Positions 20,514 to 30,152 of a stretch of DNA of 64,000 nucleotides are shown in pieces; position 1 is the first letter of the stretch; each line of letters starts with the position of its first letter. The position numbers were made by a program, and so were the translations under genes. Source of the stretch: Prorocentrum cordatum. Lineage: Eukaryota; Sar; Dinophyceae; Prorocentrales; Prorocentraceae. The stretch is from positions 115,001 through 179,000 of the forward strand of contig CAUYUJ010018310.1 of the NCBI GenBank assembly GCA_963575745.1, read 5' to 3'. The notes beneath the pieces are model-generated. The model had not been told where the DNA came from, made no database searches, and worked only from the letters and a program-made list of their open reading frames with translations.

Positions 20514-20664
20514 TTCGAAACGCGTCCCTGGCGCTTCGGGCTTGGACGCTGCCGAGGGGAGGCTCAGTGTCCATTTCGTGGGGGCATGCCCCTGAATCTT
20601 ATCCGTCGTGCGCCAAAACACGCTTCGTTACCAGCATTACTTGCTTTCCCTTGCAGTTGCAGCC
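20514..20664 (+). other. LINE 5' untranslated region
   Basis: 151 bp between the spliced leader and the ORF1 start codon. An in-frame upstream extension exists (from 20608), but the ATG at 20665 has an AGCC context and begins the Gly-rich/Cys-rich start, so it is preferred. Confidence 0.7.
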
Positions 20665-21610
20665 ATGGCGGGTGGCGGTGGCTCCTCGCTCGTCGCTCCC
20701 TGCGGGGTATGCGGCTGCAAGAAGAACATGCCGTGGTGCAAGTGGTGCAAGTCGTGCCACAACCCTCTGCCATCGCCTCTGGCTAACGGTCGTCCTCGTG
20801 CTGGTGGGGATGGTCAGCTGCCTGATGGGGGTAAGCGCCGTCGTGGCGCCGATGGTGGTGGCAAAGGTGCTGGAAAGGGATATGGCCGTGCTGGCGTGCC
20901 GCCCCCTCCTTCCAGCAATCAGCAGGAGTACCTCGAGGCGCTCACCAAGCACTTCAAGGGCGTCGGCGATGGCCTCCCTGGGGCTGACGCCATCCTCCAG
21001 GCTCTGGCTGCCTCGTCCACGGCGGTCAATCAGGCAGAGTTGGGCAAGCAGAACGCAGGGGTGCAAGCCTCTGCCGTTCAGAAGCAGCTGCTCTCGAAGG
21101 AGAAGGAGCTGCTGCAGATTACGGAATCTATTGGGTACCATCGTAAGCGGGGTGGGTGGGGAGCTGCGCACGGAGTCCACTCAGATCGGCACGAGGATCG
21201 AGCAGTTACGTGTGCGCTATCGTGATTTATTCACCAAGGTTGCTCCTCCTGATGAAGACCCTGCAGCGGAGGTCGACATCGCCAAGTTCAAGGACACGTT
21301 CTCGGCCATGAACGTCTTCCTGGGCCAGGCTGCGGAGGCTGTCCAGAAGGAGAGCTTGGCGGATCTCAAGGCCAAGATGGAGGCCGTGCGCAGCGCCTTG
21401 CAGTCTGGCAGGGAGCACCTCACCAAGTCCGGGGAGGCCGTCAAGGCTCGTGGGTCGTCGACGAGATCGGCCTCTGCTCCTTCGGCCAGGCCTAACATTC
21501 GCTCGGACGATGACCTCTACAACCTTTTGTGCGGGCCTACGGCCTCGGCTGAGGAGAAGAAGCGCAGGTTGGAGATGGTGGAATCCGCTGCCAGCAGGTT
21601 GCGTACCTAA
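20665..21610 (+). CDS. LINE ORF1 protein (Cys-rich, coiled-coil), one frameshift
   Basis: Probable RNA-binding chaperone-like ORF1. From ATG 20665, MAGGGGSS leads into a Cys cluster at residues ~13-32 (CGVC-C...WCKWCKSCHN) that resembles a small zinc-binding module. A Gly/Lys/Arg-rich basic stretch follows (residues ~50-80), then a helical region with QNAGVQASAVQKQLLSKEKE. Around 21143-21158, in a G-rich run, the frame moves by one base. The continuation (GTRIEQLRVRYRDLFTKVAP... to the TAA at 21608-21610) is helical and charged, consistent with a coiled coil. About 315 codons in total. The ZnF + coiled-coil layout is seen by eye. Function is inferred from its position in the element. Confidence 0.75.
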
Positions 21611-22856
21611 TATCACCACAGCCTATCGGGAGGGGGCTTCGTGTCCTCCCACCAGGCCGCTGGAGGCCCATATTTCGTCGTCTGGGTGCACCGCGTCCTC
21701 GCCAGGCACCTTGTCGACAGACCCCTCAGCTACAGCCTCCACCCACCTCCCAGCGCATGCTGGTTGGCCCCCAGGGTTAAAGGGTGGGAGCGGCTTCTTA
21801 GCGGAGGGGTCGGGGCCGTCTGCTGTACCTGGTCATTCACAGCGTTCTGATGCACCGGTGATTTGCATTAACCAGCCCAGTGTAGTTCTTCCCTCGGTCT
21901 CTGAGTTTCCTGGCAATGAGTTCGGTTTCATTCTAGAGACTTTCAATGGGTCGGGATGGGGAACTGCTCGTAAGAGACTGGAACGAACCCGCGCTCACAT
22001 CGCGTTTATCCAGGAGCACAAGCTTCGCAGTTTTGAAGAAATCAATCAGGCCAGTGCTTGGGGGATCCGCCACGGTTGGAATATTCTGTGGGAGCCTGGT
22101 TGTTCTGGGGAGGAGGGTGGGGCTTCTGCAGGCGTTGCGGTAGCAGTTCGTGCAGTTTTTGGATTCCACCCACTTCTCGACGTCACTCAGGTCTCTCCTC
22201 GCATGTGTGTGACATGTGTCGTTCAGCGGCTGGGACAGCCGAAGTTCTTAGTCGCCAGCGTCTACTCGCACGATTGCGAGCAGATGAGCGACGACGACGT
22301 TTCTATCCTTTCTGATGCCATGTCGTTCCTGGTTCACTCGGGCTTGCCGTTCGTGCTGGGCGGGGATTTCAACATGGTCCCCGAAGTTCTCCTGGGCAAC
22401 GGAATACTTGAGCTTCTGCGGGGCTCACTGGTGTCGGCGCCCGGGGATCGAGGGTCTTTGACGGGCCCCAGTGGTGCCAAGCACTACGACTACTTCCTGG
22501 TCCCTGGAGGCCTGAGTAAATGTGTTAAGGGTGTTTCTCTGGTCGAGGAGGCTGCCACTTATCCTCATTTGCCTGTGTGTCTGGAGTTCCACAAGTCTCT
22601 TAGCACTCTACGGGCCCTCAGGTTTCGCAAGCCTCCGAAGATCCCCGTTGACCCTGCCATGGGGCCCGTGACGCAGCCGCCCGACTGGTCCCGCGCCCTG
22701 GAGTTTCTGGACTTTACTTTGGAAAGCGCTGTCTCTGGGAGGCTGCAGGAGGCGTTTTCTGGGCTGGACTCGGCTTACGAAGTGTGGGCCAATCTCAGCG
22801 AGGTCGAACTTGTCACCTCGACGCAGTCGTCTATCCCATCGTGGGCGCAGGCCTAG
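21510..22856 (+). CDS. LINE ORF2, endonuclease (EEP/APE-like) part
   Basis: Apurinic-like endonuclease that nicks the target DNA to prime reverse transcription. Landmarks: ETFNGSGWGTARKRL with FIQEHKL (the catalytic Glu strand), GVAVAVRAVFG, FLVASVYSHD, the signature GGDFNM at 22359-22376 and YDYFLVPGG. YPHLPVCLEF stands where the SDH motif of the family usually lies. The frame overlaps the ORF1 end. The first in-frame ATG is 21510, but the recognisable domain begins near 21900, so the true start is uncertain. The frame ends at TAG 22854-22856, after which the protein-like sequence continues in another frame, so ORF2 is broken here. Confidence 0.85.
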   Translation: MTSTTFCAGLRPRLRRRSAGWRWWNPLPAGCVPNITTAYREGASCPPTRPLEAHISSSGCTASSPGTLSTDPSATASTHLPAHAGWPPGLKGGSGFLAEGSGPSAVPGHSQRSDAPVICINQPSVVLPSVSEFPGNEFGFILETFNGSGWGTARKRLERTRAHIAFIQEHKLRSFEEINQASAWGIRHGWNILWEPGCSGEEGGASAGVAVAVRAVFGFHPLLDVTQVSPRMCVTCVVQRLGQPKFLVASVYSHDCEQMSDDDVSILSDAMSFLVHSGLPFVLGGDFNMVPEVLLGNGILELLRGSLVSAPGDRGSLTGPSGAKHYDYFLVPGGLSKCVKGVSLVEEAATYPHLPVCLEFHKSLSTLRALRFRKPPKIPVDPAMGPVTQPPDWSRALEFLDFTLESAVSGRLQEAFSGLDSAYEVWANLSEVELVTSTQSSIPSWAQA

Positions 22857-24108
22857 GTGCGAGTGGTGCGATCCGCTCGCTATCGACGCCAAGGCCGCCC
22901 CGCCGTCGGCGCAGCAGTCGGTCAATGTCTTTGTTGCGCAGCTGCGCGCTTTGATCGGGCACCTCGGCGCGGGCGACCCCGTCGGGCACCCGGCCGCGCA
23001 GTCGATCGTAGGTCAGATGCGACGCCCTCCTCAGTGTATCTTGGATCATCTGGGGCAGTGGTCTGTGGTTCACGATCAGGCTGTTTTATTCTTGGGACGT
23101 AGTGGCGAGCTTTCCCTGGACGATTGGAGGTTATCTCTGGATCAGTTGTTGGGGGACTTCGAGGAGTCCCTCTCGGAGGCCGTCGCTTTTACTCGGAAGG
23201 AATCCAGAGCTTCCTGGAGGCAGTGGATCTTGGAGGGCATCGAGAAATGGGGCAAGAGGGCTCATCAGTACACGAGGGACCCCCAGTCTTGGAAACCAGC
23301 GACTACCCTGAGCTCCGATGGTGCCATGGTATCGGATCCACTCAGCCTCCTGAAAGCGGAAGCCCTCAAGTTCGCGGACCTCTGGGGCACTACTTATCAG
23401 GAGGCTCGGCCGCCTGACCGTTTCGCGCGCGAGGCTATCCTGGAGCCCTTGGAGTTTCTCAGTCCTCCAGTGCTTCGCGATCTCAGCCTCAGCTATTCCA
23501 GGTTTACGGCTGTCTCGGTCGACGGCTTTCACATGAGGCACTTCGCGCAGCTTAGCGACGGCGCTTTCCTGGCCCTGGGGAAGATGTTCCAGCTCTGGGA
23601 GATGCTTTCGGCTTTTCCGATTCAGTTGAGGGTGGTTCTCCTGGCTATGCTGTCGAAGGCCTCTGGAGGCTTCAGGGCTATCGGCCTCTTCGTGGCTACT
23701 TACAGACTCTGGGGACGTGCTCGCCGTCGCTTAGCTGAGGAGTGGGAGGCCGCGTGGCAGAGGCCTTTCTTTGCCTGTGGGCGATTCAAGTCTTCCTCGG
23801 ATGTGGTTTGGAGGCAAGCTCTTAGATCCGAAGAGTCGGTTTCCAACAACGATGTGTCCGCTAGTGTCTTTTGGGATATGTATAAGTCCTACGAACTATT
23901 TGATCTGGAGCTGCTTCTAGGCCGATGCAGGCGCGTCGTTTTTTTCTCTGCAGGTGGCCCGCTTGTGCGTGTTCGCCTGCCAGTGTGCACGGTTTATCTT
24001 GATGAATGGCAGCGTCAACGGTCCTTGGTTAGCCATCAAGGGGGTCATCGCTGGGTGTTCGATCGCGACTACATTCGGTCGTATTTAACTCGTCCTGGAT
24101 CTGGATAG
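22857..24108 (+). CDS. LINE ORF2, reverse transcriptase fingers and palm (part 1)
   Basis: A linker rich in helices (22860-23400) leads into the RT. GGFRAIGLFVATYRLWGRAR at ~23668-23727 matches the RT block normally ending in RPI-like residues, and FWDMYKSYE at 23869-23895 is palm motif A with Asp 23875-23877. From about 23942 the homologous sequence is in frame 2: QVARLC...VIAGCSIATTF at 24044-24076 is palm motif B. A stop (24086-24088) and a further shift follow before YIDD. The frame-1 peptide after 23941 is therefore missense. The shift lies at a T7 run (23939-23945). Confidence 0.85.
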
Positions 24109-24109
24109 G

Positions 24110-26404
24110 TTGACGCTGCCGCGCTCTGTCACCCAAGATGCGTATATCGACGATTGCGCCCTGAATTGCACTGGCGGTGTCGAGCTAGTGGTTCGGGACC
24201 TTGCTGCCGCATCGCGAGCTCTGCGCCGCATCCTCACGATTGATTGTAAGTGCTCGCTGTGGGTCGATCGTACCACGGGGGTCACTGCTGACAAAGCTTG
24301 TCTCATCTCGTCCTCTCTTGCTGTTGCTCGTCGTCTTCGTGACATTCTGGGGGGACTAGCAGGGCCGACCACTACAGGGGTCGCTAATCTCGGGGTCGAC
24401 GACACTCAGGGTACGCCTCGAAGATCGTCTGGCCGTGGTGCTACTGCCAAGAAGCGAGTCGCTATGTTTAACCGTCGCGCCAAGAGGCTGGCCAAGTTGA
24501 AGCCCGACCTTGGCAAGCGATGCATGCAGATATTCACCGCTGGGCCGCTGCCTGGCATTTTATACGGCGCCGAAGTCCACGGGTGTAGCGACGGGGAGGT
24601 TCTTCGGATTCGTCGAGGGCTCGGTCGTGCGATGCAGCCGTCAGCAGGAGGTCGGTCTCTCACCATACCTATGATTGCTGAGAATGATCCCTCTGGGCTC
24701 GTCTCGGTAGCACCTGTGGTTCGATGGGGGAAGGAGGTGTGGATCACGGCGAGCAAGATCACGTCTCTGTCGCTATCGTTTGCTGCCCTTCGCTCGGCAT
24801 GGGGTGCCACTTTCTCCACGGACATCGCATGGCGCTCGTGCGGTGGACCCGTCGGTGCGATGAAGCTCTCTTTGTGCAGGATTGATTGGCAGATGAAAGA
24901 CCCCTTCGCTCTGACCAATGACCTCCAGCAAGAGATCTCGCTGCCTGTCGCATCACCTGCCTTGTCGAAGAAGCTCCTTAGGGAAGGAGTGCTTCGCTCT
25001 TTGGAAAGGCAGGCCAGTCTTGCCTTGGGGTCCTCTGATCGGTTGTGCTTCGACGTTCTGGTTACGGCTACTCGGTCCACTAAGCTCGACAATATCCAGA
25101 GGGGCACTGTGAAAGCGCTTCTCTGTGGGGCTACCTGGGCTCGTGATAAGGCCGTTAGCTTAGGATATCAGTGTTGTCCGAAGTGCGTTCTCTGTGGGGG
25201 GGCGATTCTTTATTCCGCAGGATTTGGGAGTGTAGCAAATGTTTTGAGCTCCGTGCCTCTAAGGGCCCCTATGTGGACCTCCTTCTTTTCACCCGAGGCC
25301 TTTTCGGGCTCCCGGGGACTTGTGCCCGCCTCCGCTCTCGTTCACAGGAGTAGATATTCAATGGCACGACGACCCAGCTCGGCTGGGCGGCGGATTCGAG
25401 GGCCATTTTTTTTTTTTTTTGACGGCTCTTGCTTTAAACATCCTGTGCGTGAATTGTCGAGAGCGGGGTGGGGGCTATGTGTTTTTGAAAATTCGGATCC
25501 CGCGGCCCCTCCCTGTTCGGTTTCGGCCCCCGTCTGGAGCCCCGCGCCCCAGACGAGTCAGGGAGGGGGGTGCTCAGCCTTCGGGGGCTCAGTGTTTTTG
25601 ACTGCGGGTCCCAGCCACTTCTACACGGACTGCTTGAATGTGCACAAGCAGTACCATGCTCCAGGTTATTATTGCCAGATCAGCTATAAACTCGTTTATA
25701 GCGGTATGATGATGCAGGCCCTGTCTCACGCTTCGTTGATTTCGAGTCTCACCAAGGTGAAGGCTCACCAGAGTTTCGAGTTGGATTTGCCTCCGCTGGA
25801 GGCCTTTTACCGCTTGGGCAACCACGGGGCCGACCAGGCGGCTAAGAGAGGCGCTCTCCAGCACCCTGCTGCTGCGCCCGAGCTTCAAGAGGTTGTGAGT
25901 CGTAGTGTTTCGGTTGCCAAAGCGGTAGCTAAGCTGTCTGCTCACCTTCTGCCGCTCTGGCCTCGCCTTGACTTCAAGGGGGCGCAGCTTATCGCCCCGC
26001 CGCGTCCTGCCGTGGAGGCCCGTTCGGGCCATTCCTGGGTGCGGGTCGGGGACTTTTGGCAATGTGCTCAGTGCCTCCGTGGGAGGCGCACTGCGGCGGT
26101 GCCGCCTCCAGGAGTCTGTTCCCATCACTCGCGTGTGCAAGTCGCTCAGTTGGCCTCGCTCGGCCATAGGTGCTGGGTGGTTGATTGTTGCGACGACTCT
26201 TTTGTTTGTTTTTGCCAGACGTGTATGTGCTACACCTCTGGTCTAAGGCTCGCCAAACTTGCGAGCCGCTGTAATGGCCCTCCTGCCAATAAGGATGGCA
26301 CTCCCAGGACGCCCGATTCCTGGGCTCGCATGCTTCGTGGCCTTCATCCTAAGCGGTCACGGGTGACAGTTTTGTCAAGCACGATGGCTGCGCTCTGTCC
26401 GTGA
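24110..26404 (+). CDS. LINE ORF2: RT active site and thumb, RNase H, Cys-rich C-terminus
   Basis: Begins with RT palm motif C, AYIDDCALNC (YIDD 24143-24154, both Asp intact). Thumb and connector follow (RRAKRLAKLKP, GILYGAEVHG) and a CCPKCVLCGG Cys motif near 25180. A frame change at the G7 run near 25195-25201 moves the next block (DSLF.RIWECSK) to another frame until about 25400. RNase H then appears: FDGS (Asp 25421-25423, just after a T15 run), YTDCLNV (Asp 25628-25630), KVKAHQ and GNHGADQAAK. The usual Glu motif near TSQ is not recognisable. The C-terminus has WQCAQC, CSHH and CFCQTCMCYTSG, a likely zinc-binding domain, and RGLHPKR. Ends TGA 26402-26404. Confidence 0.88.
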   Translation: MTLPRSVTQDAYIDDCALNCTGGVELVVRDLAAASRALRRILTIDCKCSLWVDRTTGVTADKACLISSSLAVARRLRDILGGLAGPTTTGVANLGVDDTQGTPRRSSGRGATAKKRVAMFNRRAKRLAKLKPDLGKRCMQIFTAGPLPGILYGAEVHGCSDGEVLRIRRGLGRAMQPSAGGRSLTIPMIAENDPSGLVSVAPVVRWGKEVWITASKITSLSLSFAALRSAWGATFSTDIAWRSCGGPVGAMKLSLCRIDWQMKDPFALTNDLQQEISLPVASPALSKKLLREGVLRSLERQASLALGSSDRLCFDVLVTATRSTKLDNIQRGTVKALLCGATWARDKAVSLGYQCCPKCVLCGGAILYSAGFGSVANVLSSVPLRAPMWTSFFSPEAFSGSRGLVPASALVHRSRYSMARRPSSAGRRIRGPFFFFFDGSCFKHPVRELSRAGWGLCVFENSDPAAPPCSVSAPVWSPAPQTSQGGGCSAFGGSVFLTAGPSHFYTDCLNVHKQYHAPGYYCQISYKLVYSGMMMQALSHASLISSLTKVKAHQSFELDLPPLEAFYRLGNHGADQAAKRGALQHPAAAPELQEVVSRSVSVAKAVAKLSAHLLPLWPRLDFKGAQLIAPPRPAVEARSGHSWVRVGDFWQCAQCLRGRRTAAVPPPGVCSHHSRVQVAQLASLGHRCWVVDCCDDSFVCFCQTCMCYTSGLRLAKLASRCNGPPANKDGTPRTPDSWARMLRGLHPKRSRVTVLSSTMAALCP

Positions 26405-26610
26405 CATCGGGGGGGGGGCGGTTGGGCCAACCCTCGTTGGGCTGATGGTCCCGCTTGCGCGTGCGGAAGCCGTGTGGCCTCGCCGATGACAGTGTCGCCG
26501 CTCTCTGCCCCAGGCTTTCGCTCTGCGACTCTGGTGCAGGGGCCTCTGCGCCTCGGCCTGACTCAATGCAGGATGGTTGTGGCGTCTCCAGCGGTGCATG
26601 TTAAAAAAAA
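26405..26610 (+). other. LINE 3' untranslated region and poly(A)
   Basis: About 200 bp after the ORF2 stop, with a G10 run near 26410, ending in A8 (26603-26610) directly before the 3' target-site duplication. Confidence 0.85.
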
Positions 26611-26624
26611 CTCCCCCTGGGACC
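26611..26624 (+). repeat. Target-site duplication, 3' copy
   Basis: CTCCCCCTGGGACC, identical to 20478-20491. It continues into GTATGATTTCATAT, the normal continuation of a CGT unit (compare 16257-16270). Confidence 0.92.
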
Positions 26625-26629
26625 GTATG

Positions 26630-26680
<51 letters not shown>

Positions 26681-27321
26681 GGCACACTCGTCCATCCTAA
26701 ATATGAAAGCATATCATCCCAGCCAAACCGGGTTCCCCCCCCTGAGGTTCCCTGGTAAAAAAAAGACACTATGCGGTGATATTTTTCCTCTAGCATAAGA
26801 CTTTTCCGCGACTCCTTTGCAACAGATGGGACGAAGTGCACACGCGCGCGTCGTCGCGCGCGCATGCCGAAGTCCTTCAAAAACCTTCGGTTCCGGAGAG
26901 ATTTCAAAATTGAATTCCCAAAACACATACAAAAACACAGGGTTTCGCAACACTGATTTGCTAAAAAACTTATGCGCGAGCGCTTGCGAAATCTTGAGAA
27001 AACCACAGGTTCTTCAAGATTTTCACAAAATGCTACCAAACGGGCTTCGCGCGCGCTCATGTCGAAATTTGTCGAACGCCCTTGCGCGTGTGCCGTCGCG
27101 AGAGTCCTCTGCAGAAAACGGGACGAAGTGCAGACGCGCGCGAAGTCCCGCGCGTATGCCGAAATCCTTCAAAAACCTTCGGTTTCGGAAGGATTCCAAA
27201 ATCGTGTGTCCAAAGAAATTAAAAAAAAAAAAAAACACAAGGTTTCGCACCACGGGTTCTCAACAAAAGCGTGCGTGCGCGCTCTTGCGTCGTCGTCGTC
27301 GTCGTCGTCCTCCCTCCTCCC

Positions 27322-27356
<35 letters not shown>

Positions 27357-28070
27357 TTCTGTCTTTCCTCGTCGTCGTCGTCGTCGTCGTCGTCGTCTTG
27401 GCGTCGTCGTCGCTTCCGTCGTCGTTGTCGCCGTGGTCGTCCTTCCTCCCTCGTCGTCTTCGTCGGCGTCTCGTCGTTGTCCCTCCTATTTCGTCGCCGT
27501 CGTCGTCGTCGTCGTCGTCGTGGTCTTCACTCCTCCCTCGTCGTTATCCTCCTCCCTCGTCGTCGTCGTCCGTCGTCGGCGTCTCGTCGTCGTCCCTCCT
27601 ATTTCGTCGCCGTCGTCGTCGTCTTCGTCGTCGTTGTCATCGTCGTCGTCTTCCCTCCTCCCTCGTCGTTGTCGTCGTCGGCGTCGCCGTCCTTCCTCCT
27701 TCTTCGTCGTTGGCGTCGTCGCCGTCTTCCCTCCTCCATCGTCGTTGTCGTCGTTGTCGCCGTCGTCGTTTTTTCTCCTCCCTCGTCGTCGTCTCCGTTG
27801 GCGACGTCGTCGTCGTCTTCGTCGTCGTCGGCGTCGGCATCGTCGTCGTCTTCGTCGACGTCGACGTCGGCGGTGTCGTCGTAGTCGTTGTCTGCGGCGC
27901 CGTCGTCGTCGTTGTCGCTGTCGTCGTCGGCGTCGGTGTCGTGGCCAAGTGCCATGTGGTACCTACCGTCACGGTCTTGTCTTCAGAAGTCTTGCGACCA
28001 AGTTGCGGGTGGGAGGGTGGGATGTTTGCACGAGCAGTAGCGAGGACAGCTTCAAGACGGTCAAAGTGAA
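26625..28070 (+). repeat. CGT unit, copy C
   Basis: Together with 20450-20477 this reconstitutes an uninterrupted unit: (AT)n at 26634-26679, inverted ATGATTTCATA/TATGAAAGCATA words, two GCGCGC subunits (about 26810 and 27110), a CGT core and a closing block ending near 28070. An A14 run lies at 27222-27235. Very similar to copy A. Confidence 0.8.
27288..27946 (+). repeat. CGT triplet core of unit C
   Basis: The order of interruptions matches copies A and D almost block for block, pointing to recent duplication. Confidence 0.9.
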
Positions 28071-28071
28071 T

Positions 28072-28465
28072 TCCACAACATATATCGCAGCACATAGGTT
28101 GCACAACCTTGATCGCACTGCATCTATTGCACAATGTATATCACACAGTATCGATTGCACCATATATAGATATCACCGCGCATAATGCACCACACATGTT
28201 GTACTACATGTACTGTCCCATGCGCATTGCACCACATAGGCTGCACCACATTTATTGGTCAACCTATATCGAATAGCTTTTTATTTCGCAGTATCTAGTG
28301 CACCGCGTATTTTGCACATCCTAGATCTCGCAACATCGAGTTTTGGCACAACACAGTGTGCACAACCTAGATCGCACCACATATATTGCACCACGTATAT
28401 TGCACAGTACACATGACACCACAAAGTTCGCGCCACATATATTGCTCCACATAATTTGCATACCA
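28072..28465 (-). repeat. TTGCACCACATATA minisatellite
   Basis: About 20 degenerate 14-20 bp units of TTGCACCACATATA / TGCACAACCTAGATCGCACC. The reverse complement (GTGGTGCAATCTATG) forms the short arrays beside repeat units at 50370-50505, 56340-56510, 61335-61455 and 62490-62575. Confidence 0.8.
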
Positions 28466-28554
28466 TTCATTGCTAGAACCACTCACCGTTTGGGGTCCAC
28501 GCTGGCTAACATGGATGTTGTTTGAGGTTCTCCATTTCTTAGGTTCTCGCTGTT

Positions 28555-28830
28555 TTGGGCCCAGATCGGCCGAAGACAGCTCTCAGGGCCTCCGAGACTG
28601 CCCCAAGACGGCCCAGGAGGATCCCAAGAGGGCCCGAAGACGGCCCCAAGAGGACCCCAAGACGGCCACAGAGAGCCCCGAGGGCCAAAGGAGGCCCCGA
28701 GAGAGCCCCAAGGGGCTTCCAGGAGAGCCCAAGAGGGCACCAAAAGGGGCACTAAGCCGGCCCAGACCTTTCTAGGCGGGCCAAGAGGCCCCCAGAACGG
28801 CCCAACATTCTCCAAGAAGGACTTTCAAAA
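28555..28830 (-). repeat. CCCAAGACGGCCC minisatellite
   Basis: Same family and orientation as 15178-15800. Confidence 0.8.
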
Positions 28831-28929
28831 CGGCTCGAGGAGGCATCGCGTATTATTTTTTAGGTTTGGATTATTTTTGGGGTTATTCCTCTCGCTTCGC
28901 GGGGTGCACGTCCAGAGCACGTACAGTCA

Positions 28930-29745
28930 CGTCGTCGCGGGGCCTCTTGGGAACCTCTTGGGGGCCTCCTGGAGGCCTCCTGGGAGTTTCTTTTGGCCTC
29001 TTGGGGGCTTCTTTGGGGCCTTTCCCCCTCCCTCCTTTTCATACACCCTCCCCATCTTCCCTTCCAGCGCCGGCTCTAATCATGGGCGCCGCAGTGACCA
29101 ACTTCCACCTGGCTGGCGCTGCGCCGCAGTTCGCCCAGAGGGGGGAAAATATCATTACACTCCAGTCACTGTGTGGCCTTTGGTGGTTTTTTTGGGGGCC
29201 TTTTGGAGGCTTCTGGGGGACTTCTTGGAGGCTTCTTGGGGGCCTCTTGGGGCCTCTTGGGGGAGTCTTGGGCCGTCTTGGGGCGCTTTTGCGCCGTTTC
29301 GCCCCCTCGGAGGCTGTCTTGGGGGCCTCTCGCGGCCGCATTGGAGCCCTCTTGGGGTCCTCTTGGGCCGTCTTAGGGGCCTCTTGGACCGTCTTGGGGG
29401 CCTCTTTGGGCCGTTTTGGGGCCTTCTTGGGCCGTCTTGGGGCCCTGTTGGGGGCTTGTTTGGGCTGTTCTGGGGCGATTCTGGAAGCTGCTTGGGCCGT
29501 CATGGATTTTTGAGAGTCGAAAAAGGCGAGAACGCTAAAATATTGCCACAACCAAATCAATGACTTCGGGCTCTGGAGGCGCAGCTGCGGTCGCTCTTGG
29601 GGCCCTCTTGGGCCGTCCTTGGGGCTTTGGGGGCCCTCTTGGGGCCGTCTTGGGGGCCTCATGTGCCCCCGTTGGGAATATCTTGGGCCGTCTTGGGGCC
29701 GTCTTGGGCCGTCTTGGGGCCATCTTGGCCCATCTTGAGGGTGTC
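28930..29745 (+). repeat. CTTGGGCCGTCTTGGGG minisatellite (inverted)
   Basis: Blocks at about 28940-29010, 29170-29510 and 29590-29745, separated by short unique pieces. Opposite in orientation to 28555-28830, so the two arrays face each other around about 28860. Confidence 0.8.
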
Positions 29746-29786
29746 CCCCCCTTCACCCCAGCCGCTCCCTCCTTCCTCTGCCTGCG

Positions 29787-29962
29787 GTCAACCCGCACAG
29801 TAAGGATGGGCAGCCTTCCCAAGGGTACCCTTGCCTCTTTGCCTCCTCGGTCCATCCTTGGCCACTTTGCTTGGTCGCGCTCCGCTCGAGAAGCTTCGGA
29901 CTGGGCGTCCAGGGCCCTTGCATCCTTATCGCGCATCCTTATGACACGGGCCGACTGCAGGG
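29787..29962 (+). repeat. Dispersed repeat R1
   Basis: Matches 2356-2530 along its length, and 1-80 in its second half. Preceded and followed by CTTGGGG-type sequence. Confidence 0.7.
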
Positions 29963-30067
29963 CCGTCAGGGGTCCCTCGGGGTCGTTTTGGGGGTCTCTC
30001 GTGGCTGCCTTGGAGCGCTGTGGGGACCTCTCGGGTCGTCTTTTTTGGTTCGTCTTGGGCCGTCGTC

Positions 30068-30152
30068 CGCCTCAGGAGGAGGAGGAGGGGGAGGAGGAGG
30101 GGGAAGGGGGAGGGGGCGGGGGAGGGGGGAGGGGGAGGGGGAGGGGCAAGCT
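30068..30152 (+). repeat. GGA/GGGGGA polypurine tract
   Basis: About 85 bp of purines with long G runs. Confidence 0.9.

Larger units (their letters stand above)
20492..26610 (+). mobile_element. Full-length LINE (non-LTR) retrotransposon with SL 5' end
   Basis: A 6.1-kb element bounded by a perfect 14-bp target-site duplication (20478-20491, 26611-26624), with a complete spliced leader at the 5' end and an A8 tail at 26603-26610. It encodes ORF1 (20665-21610) and ORF2 in pieces: endonuclease, reverse transcriptase, RNase H and a Cys-rich C-terminus. The reading frame changes near 21145, 22856, 23941, 24086-24100 and 25195, so this copy probably cannot make intact ORF2. Several changes fall in homopolymers, where read errors are an alternative. 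The APE-type endonuclease with RNase H and the motif spellings fit LINEs common in dinoflagellates. Clade assignment would need a phylogeny. Confidence 0.95.

Noticed and set aside
20492-20540. An SL RNA gene
   Set aside because: The SL exon is not followed by a GT donor or an SL RNA intron. It is flanked by a target-site duplication and a LINE instead.
19067-21610. A single 847-codon open frame running from a CGT unit into the LINE ORF1
   Set aside because: The first two thirds is repeat-unit flank and (GTC)n, which has no stops. It crosses the target-site duplication and the SL, so the fusion is accidental. Only the part after about 21160 belongs to ORF1.
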